A DNA stretch of 64,000 bases, from assembly GCA_025531455.1 (NCBI GenBank), contig JAMYHL010000041.1, positions 310,001-374,000 on the forward strand. The letters are read 5' to 3'. The notes below the pieces were generated by a model. The model had not been told where the DNA came from. It ran no database searches and saw only the letters and a list, made by a program, of their open reading frames with translations. The translations under genes were made by a program, and so were the position numbers. Shown here piece after piece: positions 10,416 to 20,256 of this stretch; the first letter of the stretch is position 1, and the number at the start of each line of letters is the position of its first letter. Origin of the DNA: Apiotrichum sp. Y4204. Its lineage: Eukaryota; Basidiomycota; Tremellomycetes; Trichosporonales; Trichosporonaceae.

Positions 10416-12962
10416 ATGACCGCGCCCGCCGTCCTCGAAGTAGACCACGACCTCCTGTGGAAGCCTGCCCACCCCGAGCAGGCGCAATCGTCGCTCTTCC
10501 GCAAGCACATTGCCGACAAGTACGGCGTCAAGCTCGACACGTACGAGGACCTCCTCAAGTGGACGTTTGACAACACCGGGCCGTTCTGGAGTGAGGTGTG
10601 GGACTGGGAGAAGGTCGTCGGCGAGAAGGGAGATGGTCCGGTGAGTGCTTGTCCGTGGAACCCCTCCTACGGACTTTGCGTAGTGCAGCATGCAGCATGC
10701 CGAGGGTGCTCGAGCCCCAACAGTTTTGCACTCTGTTCAGTCTCTACAGGTACTAACCATGTCTCGCAGTATGTCGACGCGAAGGCCACTCCCCGTGACA
10801 ACCCGGCGTGGTTCCCCAATGCCAAGCTCAACTGGGCCGAGAACCAGCTCCGCAATGCGGCAACCCACCCCGACGACATTGCGATCATTGACACCACCGA
10901 GGGATGCCCCGGCTACGCGCCGGGTCCTCATCGTGTGACCCAGAAGGAGCTCTACGCATTGGTTGCCAAGGCACAGGAGGGCATGAAGCAGGCCGGTGTC
11001 AAGAAGGGTCACCGTGTTGCGTACTGGGGCGGAAACCGTCTGGTATGTTGGAACGCGTATCGGAGCGTTGGAAGCTGACAAGTGTCAGGAGTCGGTTGTT
11101 GTTCTTCTCGCGACCTCGTCGCTCGGCGCCATCTTCTCCTCTGCCGCATCGGACTTTGGTGTCGACGGCGTCATTGAGCGTCTTCAGCAGATTAAGCCTC
11201 ACATCCTCTTCGTCTCGAATGGCGTTGTGTGAGTTGCACGACAAGAACTGATCTGACCCGCAGCTACAACGGAAAGCCCCATGCCCTCCTTCCCCTTCTT
11301 CCCCGCTTGTTCACTTCCCTGACCCACCCTCCCAAAACCACCGTCCTTATCAGCCAACTTCCCGACGAGCTTGACCCCAAGTCGAACGTCGCGCAGTTCA
11401 TCGCGACCGAGCACCACGACGGCTGGTCCAAGCTGGTGTCTTGGAAGGACTTTACCAACAACGACGCCACGGAGGTCACGTACGAGCGCATCGGCTTCAA
11501 CGACCCCATTTGGATCCTCTTCTCTTCGGGCACGACTGGCAAGCCCAAGGCCATTGTCCACCGCCAGGGCGGCATGCTGCTCGACTCTTTGCGAGAGCAC
11601 CACATCCAGGGCGACATCACCCGCGGCGACATCTTCTTCTACTACACCACTCCGTGAGTCGCGACGAAGCAAACCTGTTCTAACTATCTAGTGGCTGGAT
11701 GATGTTCCAGTACCTCGTCTCGGGCCTCGCTACTGGAGCCACAATTGTTCTCTACGACGGCTCCCCGCTCAAGGACCCGGCCTCAATGTGGAACCTTGTC
11801 GACGACCTTGGCATCACCGCCTTTGGCACCAGTGCCAAGTACATCGAGATGGTCTCGGTGCGTGCAGCAACACTCCACCCGCTAACCAGAACAGAAGATC
11901 TACCCCGACGTCAGCAAAAAGCACAAGCTCACGACCCTCAAGCAAATCATGTCGACCGGATCGCCCCTTGCCCCTCACCTCTTTGACTTCGTATATGAGA
12001 ACATCAAGCAAGATGTCCTGCTTGGATCCGTCTCGGGTGGTACCGACATTTGCTCCGTCTTCGCGGGTCGCTGCACTTCTCTTCCGGTGTACCGCGGCGA
12101 GATTCAGGCGCGCATGCTCGGATTGTGAGCTGGTGAATTACGTCCCTAGCTGACTCCAGTGCCCTCGACTCGACTGCTACTTCCCCAGGAGAGACCGGCG
12201 AGCTCATGTGCCCGGTGGCCTTCCCTATCGAGCCTGTTGGCTTCTGGCCGCTCCCCAAGGAGACCCTTCCTGACGGCGACAACATCTCGGATGCTGATGT
12301 TGCCACTGCCAAGGCACGCTTCCTCGAGAGCTACTTCAAAGACCCGGAAGGCAACTGGTGTATGTATTGGACTCTACTTCTGAACCTCGCTGATTATAGA
12401 CCACGGTGACTTCATCAGCATTTCCCCGTCCCGTTCTGGTAACGGCGGTGGCTTCGTCATGCTCGGTCGTTCAGACGGTGTCCTCAACCCGGGAGGTATC
12501 CGTTTCGGCCCTACCGACATCTACTCGGTCCTGGAGAACCCGGCGTTCGCGCAGCGCGGAGTGGAGGAGACACTTGTGGTCGGCCTCCTCGTCGAGGGTG
12601 GTTCGGACGAGAAGGTCATTCTCTTCGTCAAGATGCGCGATGGCGTTGAGCTCGACGAGGAGGTCACCAAGCTGATCAAATCGTCGATCCGCTCTGCTCG
12701 CTCGGCACGCCACGTCCCGGCCCGTATCGTGTCCGTCAAGGACGTGCCCATGACATTAACGGGCAAGAAGATTGAGGGTGAGTGTAACCTACCGGCGCAG
12801 TGGACACAGCTGACAACAGTCCCCATTCGAAAGGTCATCAACGGTGCGCCCGTGTCGGCCATCAACCCGGCGACGCTGCGCAACCCGTCATGCTTGGAAG
12901 AGTATGTTTCCCACGGCGAGGAGCTCCGCAAGGCCGAGGGCGTGACTGCTATCGTCTTGTAG
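10416..12962 (+). CDS. Acetoacetyl-CoA synthetase
   Basis: Nine exons (10416-10640, 10770-11042, 11089-11228, 11264-11653, 11692-11857, 11895-12124, 12160-12359, 12400-12777, 12820-12962) give 714 residues. The N-terminus (LLWKP...WTFDNTGPFWSEVW) and NPAWFPNAKLNWAENQL are typical of the acetoacetate-CoA ligase branch of the ANL superfamily. The adenylation P-loop reads ILFSSGTTGKPKAIVH, the adenine-binding region GSVSGGTDICSVF, and the C-terminal catalytic lysine lies in TLTGKKIE. The enzyme activates acetoacetate with ATP and CoA in the cytosol, feeding sterol and fatty-acid synthesis or ketone-body use. Length is slightly above the animal enzyme (about 670). All introns are 35-129 nt and phase-consistent. 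A bacterial acquisition is not suggested, given the dense spliceosomal introns. Confidence 0.93.
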
Positions 12963-13104
12963 GAGTAGCTGTAGTGTGCGGGCACCGTAGCCTGCAGACT
13001 CTAATCTCGGGGATATACATAGTGACAATGTACAGAATACGGCAGGTGGGGTGAAGTGTGTGCAGTGCGATGGTAGATGATATCTGAGTTGATCTCGGGC
13101 ATGA

Positions 13105-14280
13105 TCACTGAGATGGTCCCAGCCCAACACCCTCCATACCAGGCCCTTTACTAGCCCACGCAACACAGTAATGGCTGAGAACAAGCCTGAGCTCCTCGAT
13201 CTCATCAAGAATTTCGAGCTTGGATATCCTTGCAAGCTCCTGGGGAGACACGACGCGCTCACGCACATCCCACAGTCCAATCGCGCCAGCGTGCTCAAAT
13301 GCGCCGTCGCCGAGAGCCGCGTCCGTGAACCGCTCAGCCTGCGCCTGCGGGGTAGCAAACACGGACCCCGGGATGGAGAGGCTGCGCGCCGCGAGGTTAC
13401 GCCTCATGACTGTGCCGAACGCGTCGCTTCCGTTAGCACTGAATATCCAGTGACTCATGACTCACTCAAGACCACACATCTCGTACAGCACTGCCGCGGC
13501 GCGCGCGAACCGCGCCCCAAACCAGCTGATCACGGCCTGGCTGGCGGAGAGCGGGAGGTAGCAGAACACGCATTCGGCGACGAGGAGCGTCGGCTTCCCG
13601 GTATCGAGGAGCGGTGCCAACTCGCGGTCGAGTGCCGAGACGTCGCGCAGGTCGAGCGGGAGCAGCGCATAATTATCAGACGTCATCGCCGCGCCACCGT
13701 GAGAGACCGTATACGGTTTCTCTCCGGACCCTCGCAGCGCCGAGCTCAGCTTCGGGCTGCGCGCGATGCGCTGCGCTTTGGCCGCCGTGAGCTGGGCAAA
13801 GTCGATTTCGACGTATTTCGCGATATTCGGCGGCTGCTCGCGGGCCTACCGTCAGCTTCTCAGCTCCATCTTGAACCTTGGAGTCTACTCACCATGAGCC
13901 GCCAGAACCGCGTGTCGCTACCAGCACCGAGGCTGACGATCTGCGCCCCCTCCCCCTCCCCCGCGCAAGCGAGGAAGGAGTCCACAACCGCGTCGAGCGC
14001 CGCGGTGCGGTGGTGCGTCCCCACGTTGATTAGCGGCGCCTTGCGCCCCGGTGCGGCGCCGAAACGTGCGCGGTGCACGAGGGAGGCGTAGGGATCAGAG
14101 AGATAGCCTAGGGCGACGGCCGAGCTGGTATTAGTCCTGTGCCAGGAGAGCCGATACCTACAGTCTTGAGGTGGCGGCGTCCTCGTCCGTCTGCCGGACC
14201 GCGTCGTCGGGGTGCGCTGCGGGAGCTCCGGACTGGGCGGGGCGGGCTGTGGTGGGTGCAGGGGCGGGCGGTGGCAGCAT
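13105..14280 (-). CDS. PPM1: Leucine carboxyl methyltransferase (PPM1/LCMT1)
   Basis: Four exons (14280-14162, 14124-13893, 13845-about 13478, 13438-13105) give 350 residues. It is the SAM-dependent enzyme that methylates the C-terminal leucine of PP2A catalytic subunits. Diagnostic blocks: VRQTDEDAATSRLSAVALGY near the N-terminus, the SAM motif IVSLGAGSDTRFWRL, KYVEIDF, and a late LLVAECVFCYL. The last intron is ambiguous: a strong donor GTGAGT at 13465 would leave an intron of only 27 nt, whereas donor GTGTGG at 13477 gives 39 nt and yields YEIANGSDAFG, which has the same spacing as the YEQVNMGDRFG block I recall for the family. I prefer the longer intron. The gene converges with the acetoacetyl-CoA synthetase gene 142 bases away. 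Confidence 0.88.
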
Positions 14281-14817
14281 GGTGGATAGGGAGAGGTTGA
14301 TTGTGGTAACGAGAAGCAAGTTCGCAGTGGCGGGAATGACGTTGTTGACTTCTCCAGCAGATCAGGCGATGGAGGATCAGTGGCGGATCGGTATGGCGCA
14401 AAGGGTGAGTAACCCCCCCAGGACTAATCCTGTGGCACCTGTGCCACTCTCCAGCTGCCCACAGCACTGTCGCGCTTCATCAACACCACTGTTCGCAATC
14501 AGATAGCGACTTATGGACAGCACATACTGCGAGTGATGCGATGGTACCAGTCCGATAGTTAGAGACCCCGCCCGGAAACTCTCTCGCATTTCGTCCAATC
14601 CCGTCGTCCGCGCCTGTGTTCCGGGACAAGGCTCACCACATTAACCATCTCGACGTTCGCAAAGCTCCGGGCTCTCCGATATCGATCTTTGGATCATACC
14701 CCGCCTTACACTCCGGGAATCGCGATATCCGTGCAAATGCCCGTGGCCCGTGGGGGGGCACGGAACCCTCCCTCCTGCCCCCCAACGAAAAAGGGGTCTC
14801 CGCTGATGCGGCTCTCG
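14281..14817. other. Promoter region of PPM1, then tRNA flank
   Basis: The segment upstream of the minus-strand methyltransferase holds no recognisable gene. Its right-hand part flanks the tRNA-Gly gene and contains that gene's T-run terminator. Confidence 0.4.
14788..14792 (-). terminator. RNA polymerase III terminator of tRNA-Gly
   Basis: A run of five T on the minus strand lies 25 bases past the tRNA discriminator base, the usual Pol III stop signal. Confidence 0.6.
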
Positions 14818-14900
14818 TACACTAACGGTGATTCGAACACCGGCCGCTTCTTGACGTTCCGAATGGAAGAGAAGCATCCTAACCACTAGACTATTAGTGT
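14818..14900 (-). tRNA. tRNA-Gly (anticodon UCC), 11-nt intron
   Basis: Read on the minus strand, the 7-bp acceptor ACACTAA/TTAGTGT, a D arm with GTCTAGTGGTTAGGA, the 5-bp anticodon stem CTTCT/AGAAG, a 4-base variable loop CGGC and the T arm CGGTG-TTCGAAT-CACCG fold as a complete cloverleaf. The anticodon loop is CTTCCA, then 11 extra bases (TTCGGAACGTC), then A. Removing these gives the loop CTTCCAA, the usual tRNA-Gly(UCC) loop, with the intron at the canonical position one base 3' of the anticodon. The mature length is 72. The first pair being A-T rather than G-C is unusual for a glycine tRNA. Confidence 0.85.
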
Positions 14901-15197
14901 CCGATGCAAGGTCAAAAGTTGGGGTCCTATGTGACGGGGAGTCGGAATGAGCGACGAGGACGCGTCCGACGATGGGTTATGCGGAAGATGGAAGTATCCA
15001 GAAGGGCGTTGCGAAGCTTCCCTGTGTTCAAAGACGCTTTTGAGTGTGTGGCAGTCATCATGAGGAAATGCATACACGACATGGGGTCATAACGTGCGAT
15101 ACAGAGAGGTTGGCTGTAATTAATTAAGATTCAGTGATGAACGATAGGAGGACAGTGAGGGGATTCAGATGGACAAGATGGACAAGAGAAAGCAAGT

Positions 15198-16692
15198 TTA
15201 AACTTCCTTGGCAGGCGTCGTAGCCCTGGAGGGATGGAGGGTAGCTGTCGAGCTGGACGGAAGGTTGTCGTCCTGGTCTATCGCGGTGTACGAGTAGAGC
15301 TCTCCGCGAATGGTCTTGTGGCCTGCGGGAGGCACAGGCGAGGGCGTGCGTGAGAGAGGGGCCGTTTCGGGGTCGTCGACGGTTGGCGGTGGGTGCTCCT
15401 TCAAGCTGCTCATCGCGACCCACGCTGCGGACGCGAGAATGACCACCATGCCGACAAATGAGAGGAACGACGGAATGGTGTGGAAGACGAGAAACTCGAG
15501 AATGACTGCAAAGAAGATCTGAGGTCAGTGAGTTTGAACGATCACTCGCGGCGCACCTGCAGATACATGGCAAGTCCGGCACGCCCGGCTTTCTCGCGCT
15601 GTAGGCCAAGCGTAAGGAGCGCCTGTGCGATAAAGCCGAAGACTCCAATCAATACGATGAGGGCGAAGCCGTACGAGTCCGTGGGCCATTGGAGGTTGGG
15701 CGTGAAGAGGATGGCGCTGAGGTCAGATCATGAGCTGAAGAAGGCAACGACACAACCAAGCTCACATCCCAGAGACAATTGTGCACGCCATTGAGAAGTA
15801 GCTGATCGAATGTAGGGCATTGGCGCGCTTGCCAATGTACCGGATGGACAGGTACGCGGACGCGGAGAAGAAGACACCGACGAGAGCCCATGACACACCC
15901 ATCATGCGGGCCGTGGTTTCGTCGTCTCTCTGATCGCCCGGGGGCGGGCGCACGCGCTGGTACGCTTCTGGCTCAATGGGGAGATGCGAGTGGCCCCAGC
16001 CGTGTCCGAAGAGGAATGGCGGACGGGAGATAAGGACAACACCGATCAGCGATGCCATTCCCGACAAGCCTTCTTTCATGCTGAAGTGCTCGTTCATGAT
16101 CAGGTAGGCCAACAGTGCAGTGACGCTTGGCGCAAGGAATCCGATGGTCACAGTATCGCTGACAGAAAGACCGCGGAGAGCCTGGCGTTGTCAGCAACAG
16201 AACGTGTCTCTTCACAATGTCGCCTCACCTGGTAAGCGCAGAGGAGTCCGGAGAATCCGCTAAATCCTCGCCAACAGAGCAATCTCCTCACGCCCGGAGG
16301 TCCCAGGAATGGGTTGGGATCACGCTGGATAAGAAGACTCGTCCACGTACATGCGCCCGTGATGCTCATGCGGACAAAAATGAGAGTCAGAGTGGACATG
16401 TTTGTTGCTGAGAGGTTAGTGCCCGTCTCTTATCGGATCTTCACCATGTGCGACGCTCACTTTCCATCAGGTACTTGACGCTGAGACTCATAGACGCAAA
16501 GAAGAATTGCGCGAAAACGACGAGCGCCAGACCCTGGTTGTTTTCATAGAGGGTGACCAATGTTGGGGGGAACAATTCCTTGAACCGGGAGGCGAACGTT
16601 GGCGACGCACTCGGACATGGTGTTGACGGTTGGGGTAGCGGCCGCGTCATGGCAGTTGGCGATCCCGAGGGTCGTCGTTGCAGTTGTGGCAT
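15198..16692 (-). CDS. EamA/DMT-superfamily membrane transporter
   Basis: Five exons (16692-16461, 16407-16229, 16181-15766, 15716-15557, 15518-15198) give 435 residues. The protein has about ten hydrophobic segments in two EamA-like halves: the first opens with NQGLALVVFAQFFFASMSLS, continues LTLIFVRMSITGACTW and SDTVTIGFLAPSVTALLAYL, and the second contains WALVGVFFSASAYLSIRYIG and GVFGFIAQALLTLGLQ. A polar loop of about 45 residues joins the halves, and the C-terminal 85 residues are a cytosolic Pro/Ser/Thr-rich tail ending TPAKEV. This resembles the SLC35G/YMR253C group of drug/metabolite transporters; the substrate cannot be told from sequence. Intron phases agree throughout. The first Met was chosen because it opens the frame; MTRPLPQ 14 residues later is an alternative. 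Confidence 0.85.
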
Positions 16693-16789
16693 CGAGAGTC
16701 GCGTGCAAGAGTGAAAAGTGGAGTCAAAGTCGTTTCTCCACCCGGTCGGGTTTTATTAGCGAGTCGGTATTCAAGATATTCAAGGTAGC

Positions 16790-17591
16790 CTAGTCGCGTG
16801 AGTCGCTGCGGCAGCAGCGGGCGGTTCTCGGGCTGTCGGCACAATTGCGTGTCGACAGATGTAATGTGCAGAGAGTAACACGATGACCGAGAAGGCGAGA
16901 GGCGAAGTGTCGAGTGCTTCGGTGTGCAGGAGAGAGAAACACTCACTACAAACCCGACTCTTCCCCAGAATTCCAGACGTTCGTTTTGGAGCAAAAGTGC
17001 CCGCTGACCCACAGTTTCTTGTGGTTACGGCAGAGCAAAACAGGTGACGCCACCACCCACCCGGATTTGACCGACTTGCCGATGTGCTGCCCGTCGGCCG
17101 ATGCCATGTGGGTGGGCGGTATGCACGCATGGCGTGCGATGCGCGAGGACGCAGGGAATTGGGCACCATACTGAATGCCGACCTCCTGTGTCGATCTGCA
17201 AAGAGGTTTGGGGGAAGTGGGGCAGAAGCGCGGCTGCGTCGTCCTTGCACAGCTTCGGTCTTCCTGGCAGACAATGCGTTTCAGAAGCACTTGTCGCTAT
17301 CTACAATTCTATCAGCGGGAGGCAATAGATCGACTATATCCAGGCTATCTGATAATCTATTCATCCTATGCCGTCCTACTCAAAACGGAAAGCGAGAAGC
17401 CCAAGTAGATCAAGTAGAGATCTTCTCACCTTCTGATTGCCGTAAAACATGCAAAAGTCGTGTCGATCTTGATGATTGTCATATTGATCCACGCCTAGAA
17501 TGATGGTCATAGTGATACTGCCCTGCTGATCCTCCTGTCGATCCGACGTTGCTGATGCCCCTTGCAGATCAAACGGCGATGGAATGTTCAT
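16790..17591 (-). CDS. Candidate uncharacterised spliced gene
   Basis: I do not recognise this protein. A reading with three exons (17591-17430, 17296-16947, 16832-16790) gives 184 residues with consistent phases, starting MNIPSPFDLQGASATSD and ending RTARCCRSDSRD. The middle exon is Cys-rich (about eight Cys) and includes QYGAQFPASSRIARHACI and KLWVSGHFCSKTNVW, with amino-acid composition more protein-like than most other frames nearby. Upstream on the same strand (from about 17740) lies MAAIRGNRLVVFICALVQ, which looks like a signal peptide, but its phase does not join cleanly to the next exon by any GT-AG pair I found. The alternative is that this 1.2 kb interval is only the shared promoter of its two divergent neighbours. 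Confidence 0.25.
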
Positions 17592-17923
17592 CTCCTCGCT
17601 CCAAACTGTTGCAATCCCGACAACCGCAGATGGTGAATCTGTAAGTTGTAAGAATCATGACTATGTTGCGACTGCACATGCATACCTGGACGAGAGCGCA
17701 GATGAAGACGACTAGTCGGTTGCCGCGTATTGCCGCCATGCCGCCAAACAGACAAGCCCTCCGTGTGCTTCGCGTGGCAGTCTAATCACGTGATCTGTGG
17801 AGGACATGAGATCCGATCATCCGGACGACGCTGCCCGGACAGATAACGCGTCGTTCGTTCACTTCCAATTATTCCCCCACTTTACATTTCTCACCGCGGC
17901 GAACACCACTTCGGACTGGGAAG

Positions 17924-20149
17924 ATGGAATCCGGTCCATCAGCAGCATACTACCGGCGGTTCGCGGACGTGGCATCTGGTCCGGTCCACGCGCCGTCGCC
18001 GCCAGCCTCGCCGCTTCTCACGGCGGCAACGGACCCGCAGGAGTTCATGGACGATCACGACGCGAACGCGCTGTATGCGATCCTGAATCTCGAGCGGAGC
18101 GCGTCCGAGCAGGATATCAAGGACCAGTACCGTGCCCTCGCGACAACGTACCATCCCGACAAGCAGGGGAGCGACGACGCGCGCCTCGCCGCTCACCAGC
18201 GCTTCACGGCCATCCAGCGCGCATACGACGTGCTCTCAGATCACACGCGGCGCGAAATCTACGACATGTACGGCGAGGAGGGGCTGCGGAGAAACTGGCA
18301 GCTGGGGCCGAAGGGGCTTAGCAAGGAGCAGTTGCGCGCACGACTGATGAAGGAGAACGTAGCCATGAAGAAGCTCGAGCTGGCGTCGCTCGTCGAGTCC
18401 AAGGTATGTTGGGAATGGTGCTGATTTTGAGATTGGATTCATCCAAGTTGGGTCGCAACCCGCGTGATGGAGAGGAGTTATCTGGCTGGCGTAATCAGCC
18501 AGGGTTGCCTTTGATGGCATCAACCCCCTTTCTCCGGCCGTAGACGCCATCGCATCAGCTCGCTAACATGACCAGGGCGAGATGTCGATCACACTGGACG
18601 CTCGTGCCGTGTTCGTTCCCCCTGAAAGATTCAAGAATCCCGAGGCCCTCTCGCACACCCCACTGGCACGCCTCTCGCGCGTACGCCCAGGGCAAGTGAT
18701 GCTCAAGCACAGTTATGAGACGCCGATCACCAAGGACACGCAGTTTATTATCGAGGGAACGATGGCGGCCAAGGGCGGAGCGGGAGGCGCCAACATCAGT
18801 GGTACTATCAAGCACCAGTTCTCTCCGAAATGCTGGGCTCAGGTGCGTAACCTGGAAAGTCGCGAGCTCACACTGTAGTACACACAAACGGCACTGTTCC
18901 CGTATATTGGCTCGGTGAAAGCCAGCTACGTCTTTGACCAGTACACGTGAGTGTACTCATTCTGGCTGCTGAATGCTGACTATGAGGTTTCTGAATGTCA
19001 ACGCCATCGTGCAGACCTTCGCTGCGCCGCCGCGAATGACATTCTCGCTCGGGCGGCGGTTGTACCAGGAGACAACCGGCTTTATCAGTATGTCTTCGCG
19101 TCAGACGAAGTCGCGCAGTGACTAACTTGTCCAGCATTCAAAACAGGCTTCTTCGCGCTTGGCCCATGGGGCAGCGGGATGCCGGAACAGATGCTCATGG
19201 CGGACCAGTCGGCGCTCTCGATCGGCGCCACCACAGCCCGGCCGAATGGCTCGGGATGGACGCTCGAGCTGCAGACGGGCGTGCTCGAGAATGCGATCAC
19301 CACAGATTGGAGCACAAGCGTGGCCGGTCTGCGGCTGAGCTTCGGCACGTCGGTCTTCTTCGGCGGCGCCAACCTCTTCGCATCGGCGAGGACGAGCATC
19401 ACGCAGTTCACACGCGCAGGCATGGAACTCTCAGTCAACCTCGGTGGTGCGGTAACGCTCAAGATGTTCATCAACCGCCTAGGCCAGCGCCTCACCCTCC
19501 CTATCATCCTCACGCACGACAACAACCCGTACGTCCTCCTCGCCACCGCCGTTCTTCCTGCTGCGGGTTACGCCGCCGCGTACCGGTACTGGATCCTGCC
19601 GCGGAAACACAAGCGGATCAACACCCGCATCCACGAGCTGCAGCGCGAGCACGCGGAATACTCGGCGCAGAAGCGTGCAGAGCAGCAGGATGCCCTCCTC
19701 TCCATGCAGCGTCCCGTGCAGGACCGCGTCGTCCTCGAGCGCCGGCGGAACGGTCTTATCATCCTCGACGCAAAGTACGGCCGCGCGGACGCGTTCACCC
19801 CCCGCGGCGTGCATGATGTTCTTGGCTGGGACGGTCTCCCCGCCGTTATTGACGTTACGGTCCCTCTTCAGATGCTCGTCCAGGACTCGCGGCTATATAT
19901 CCCCGCCGGAAGGGCAAAGCACGGCCTCAATGGCTTCTACGTGAGTAGCTGGGCATGCAAGGGTATCTCAGCTGATCCCCAGGACCCATGTATTGGTGAG
20001 AACAAGAAGATCCGTGTCCGCTACGAGTTCCGCGGCAAGGTGCACGAGGTCACCGTCGACGACGTCAGCAGCCTCCGTGCCCCTGTCAAGGGTGAGTTGG
20101 GTCAAGGTGTACTTTTCGCTAACCCGCAGCACACGCCCTTGACGAGTAA
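17924..20149 (+). CDS. DNAJC11-type mitochondrial J-domain protein
   Basis: Seven exons (17924-18403, 18576-18842, 18879-18946, 18987-19087, 19135-19940, 19983-20091, 20130-20149) give 616 residues. The J domain lies at about residues 45-112, with the HPD tripeptide in TYHPDKQG, and is followed by GLRRNWQLGPKG. The long middle and C-terminal part is the DUF3395/DNAJC11 region: beta-rich membrane-like repeats (such as GALGPWGSG-type and TAALSIG-type segments), the helix ending KHKRINTRIHELQREH, and the C-terminal signature IGENKKIRVRYEFRGKVHEV. Animal DNAJC11 binds the MICOS/SAM complexes at the mitochondrial outer membrane and shapes cristae; the same job is inferred here. The last coding exon is only 20 nt (HALDE plus stop). 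The first ATG shows no upstream in-frame alternative that looks coding. Confidence 0.9.
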
Positions 20150-20256
20150 TCATCTAGCACACCTCTCGAATAAAAGCATGCAGACTGCGATGCATAGAGG
20201 ACATCTAGCTACATCTATGTACAACATTGTCCCTGACTGCGGTAGCACATAACGCA

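Noticed and set aside
10416..12962. Bacterial horizontal transfer of the acetoacetyl-CoA synthetase gene
   Set aside because: Eight native-looking introns and host-like codon use argue against recent transfer, and the family is known in eukaryotes.
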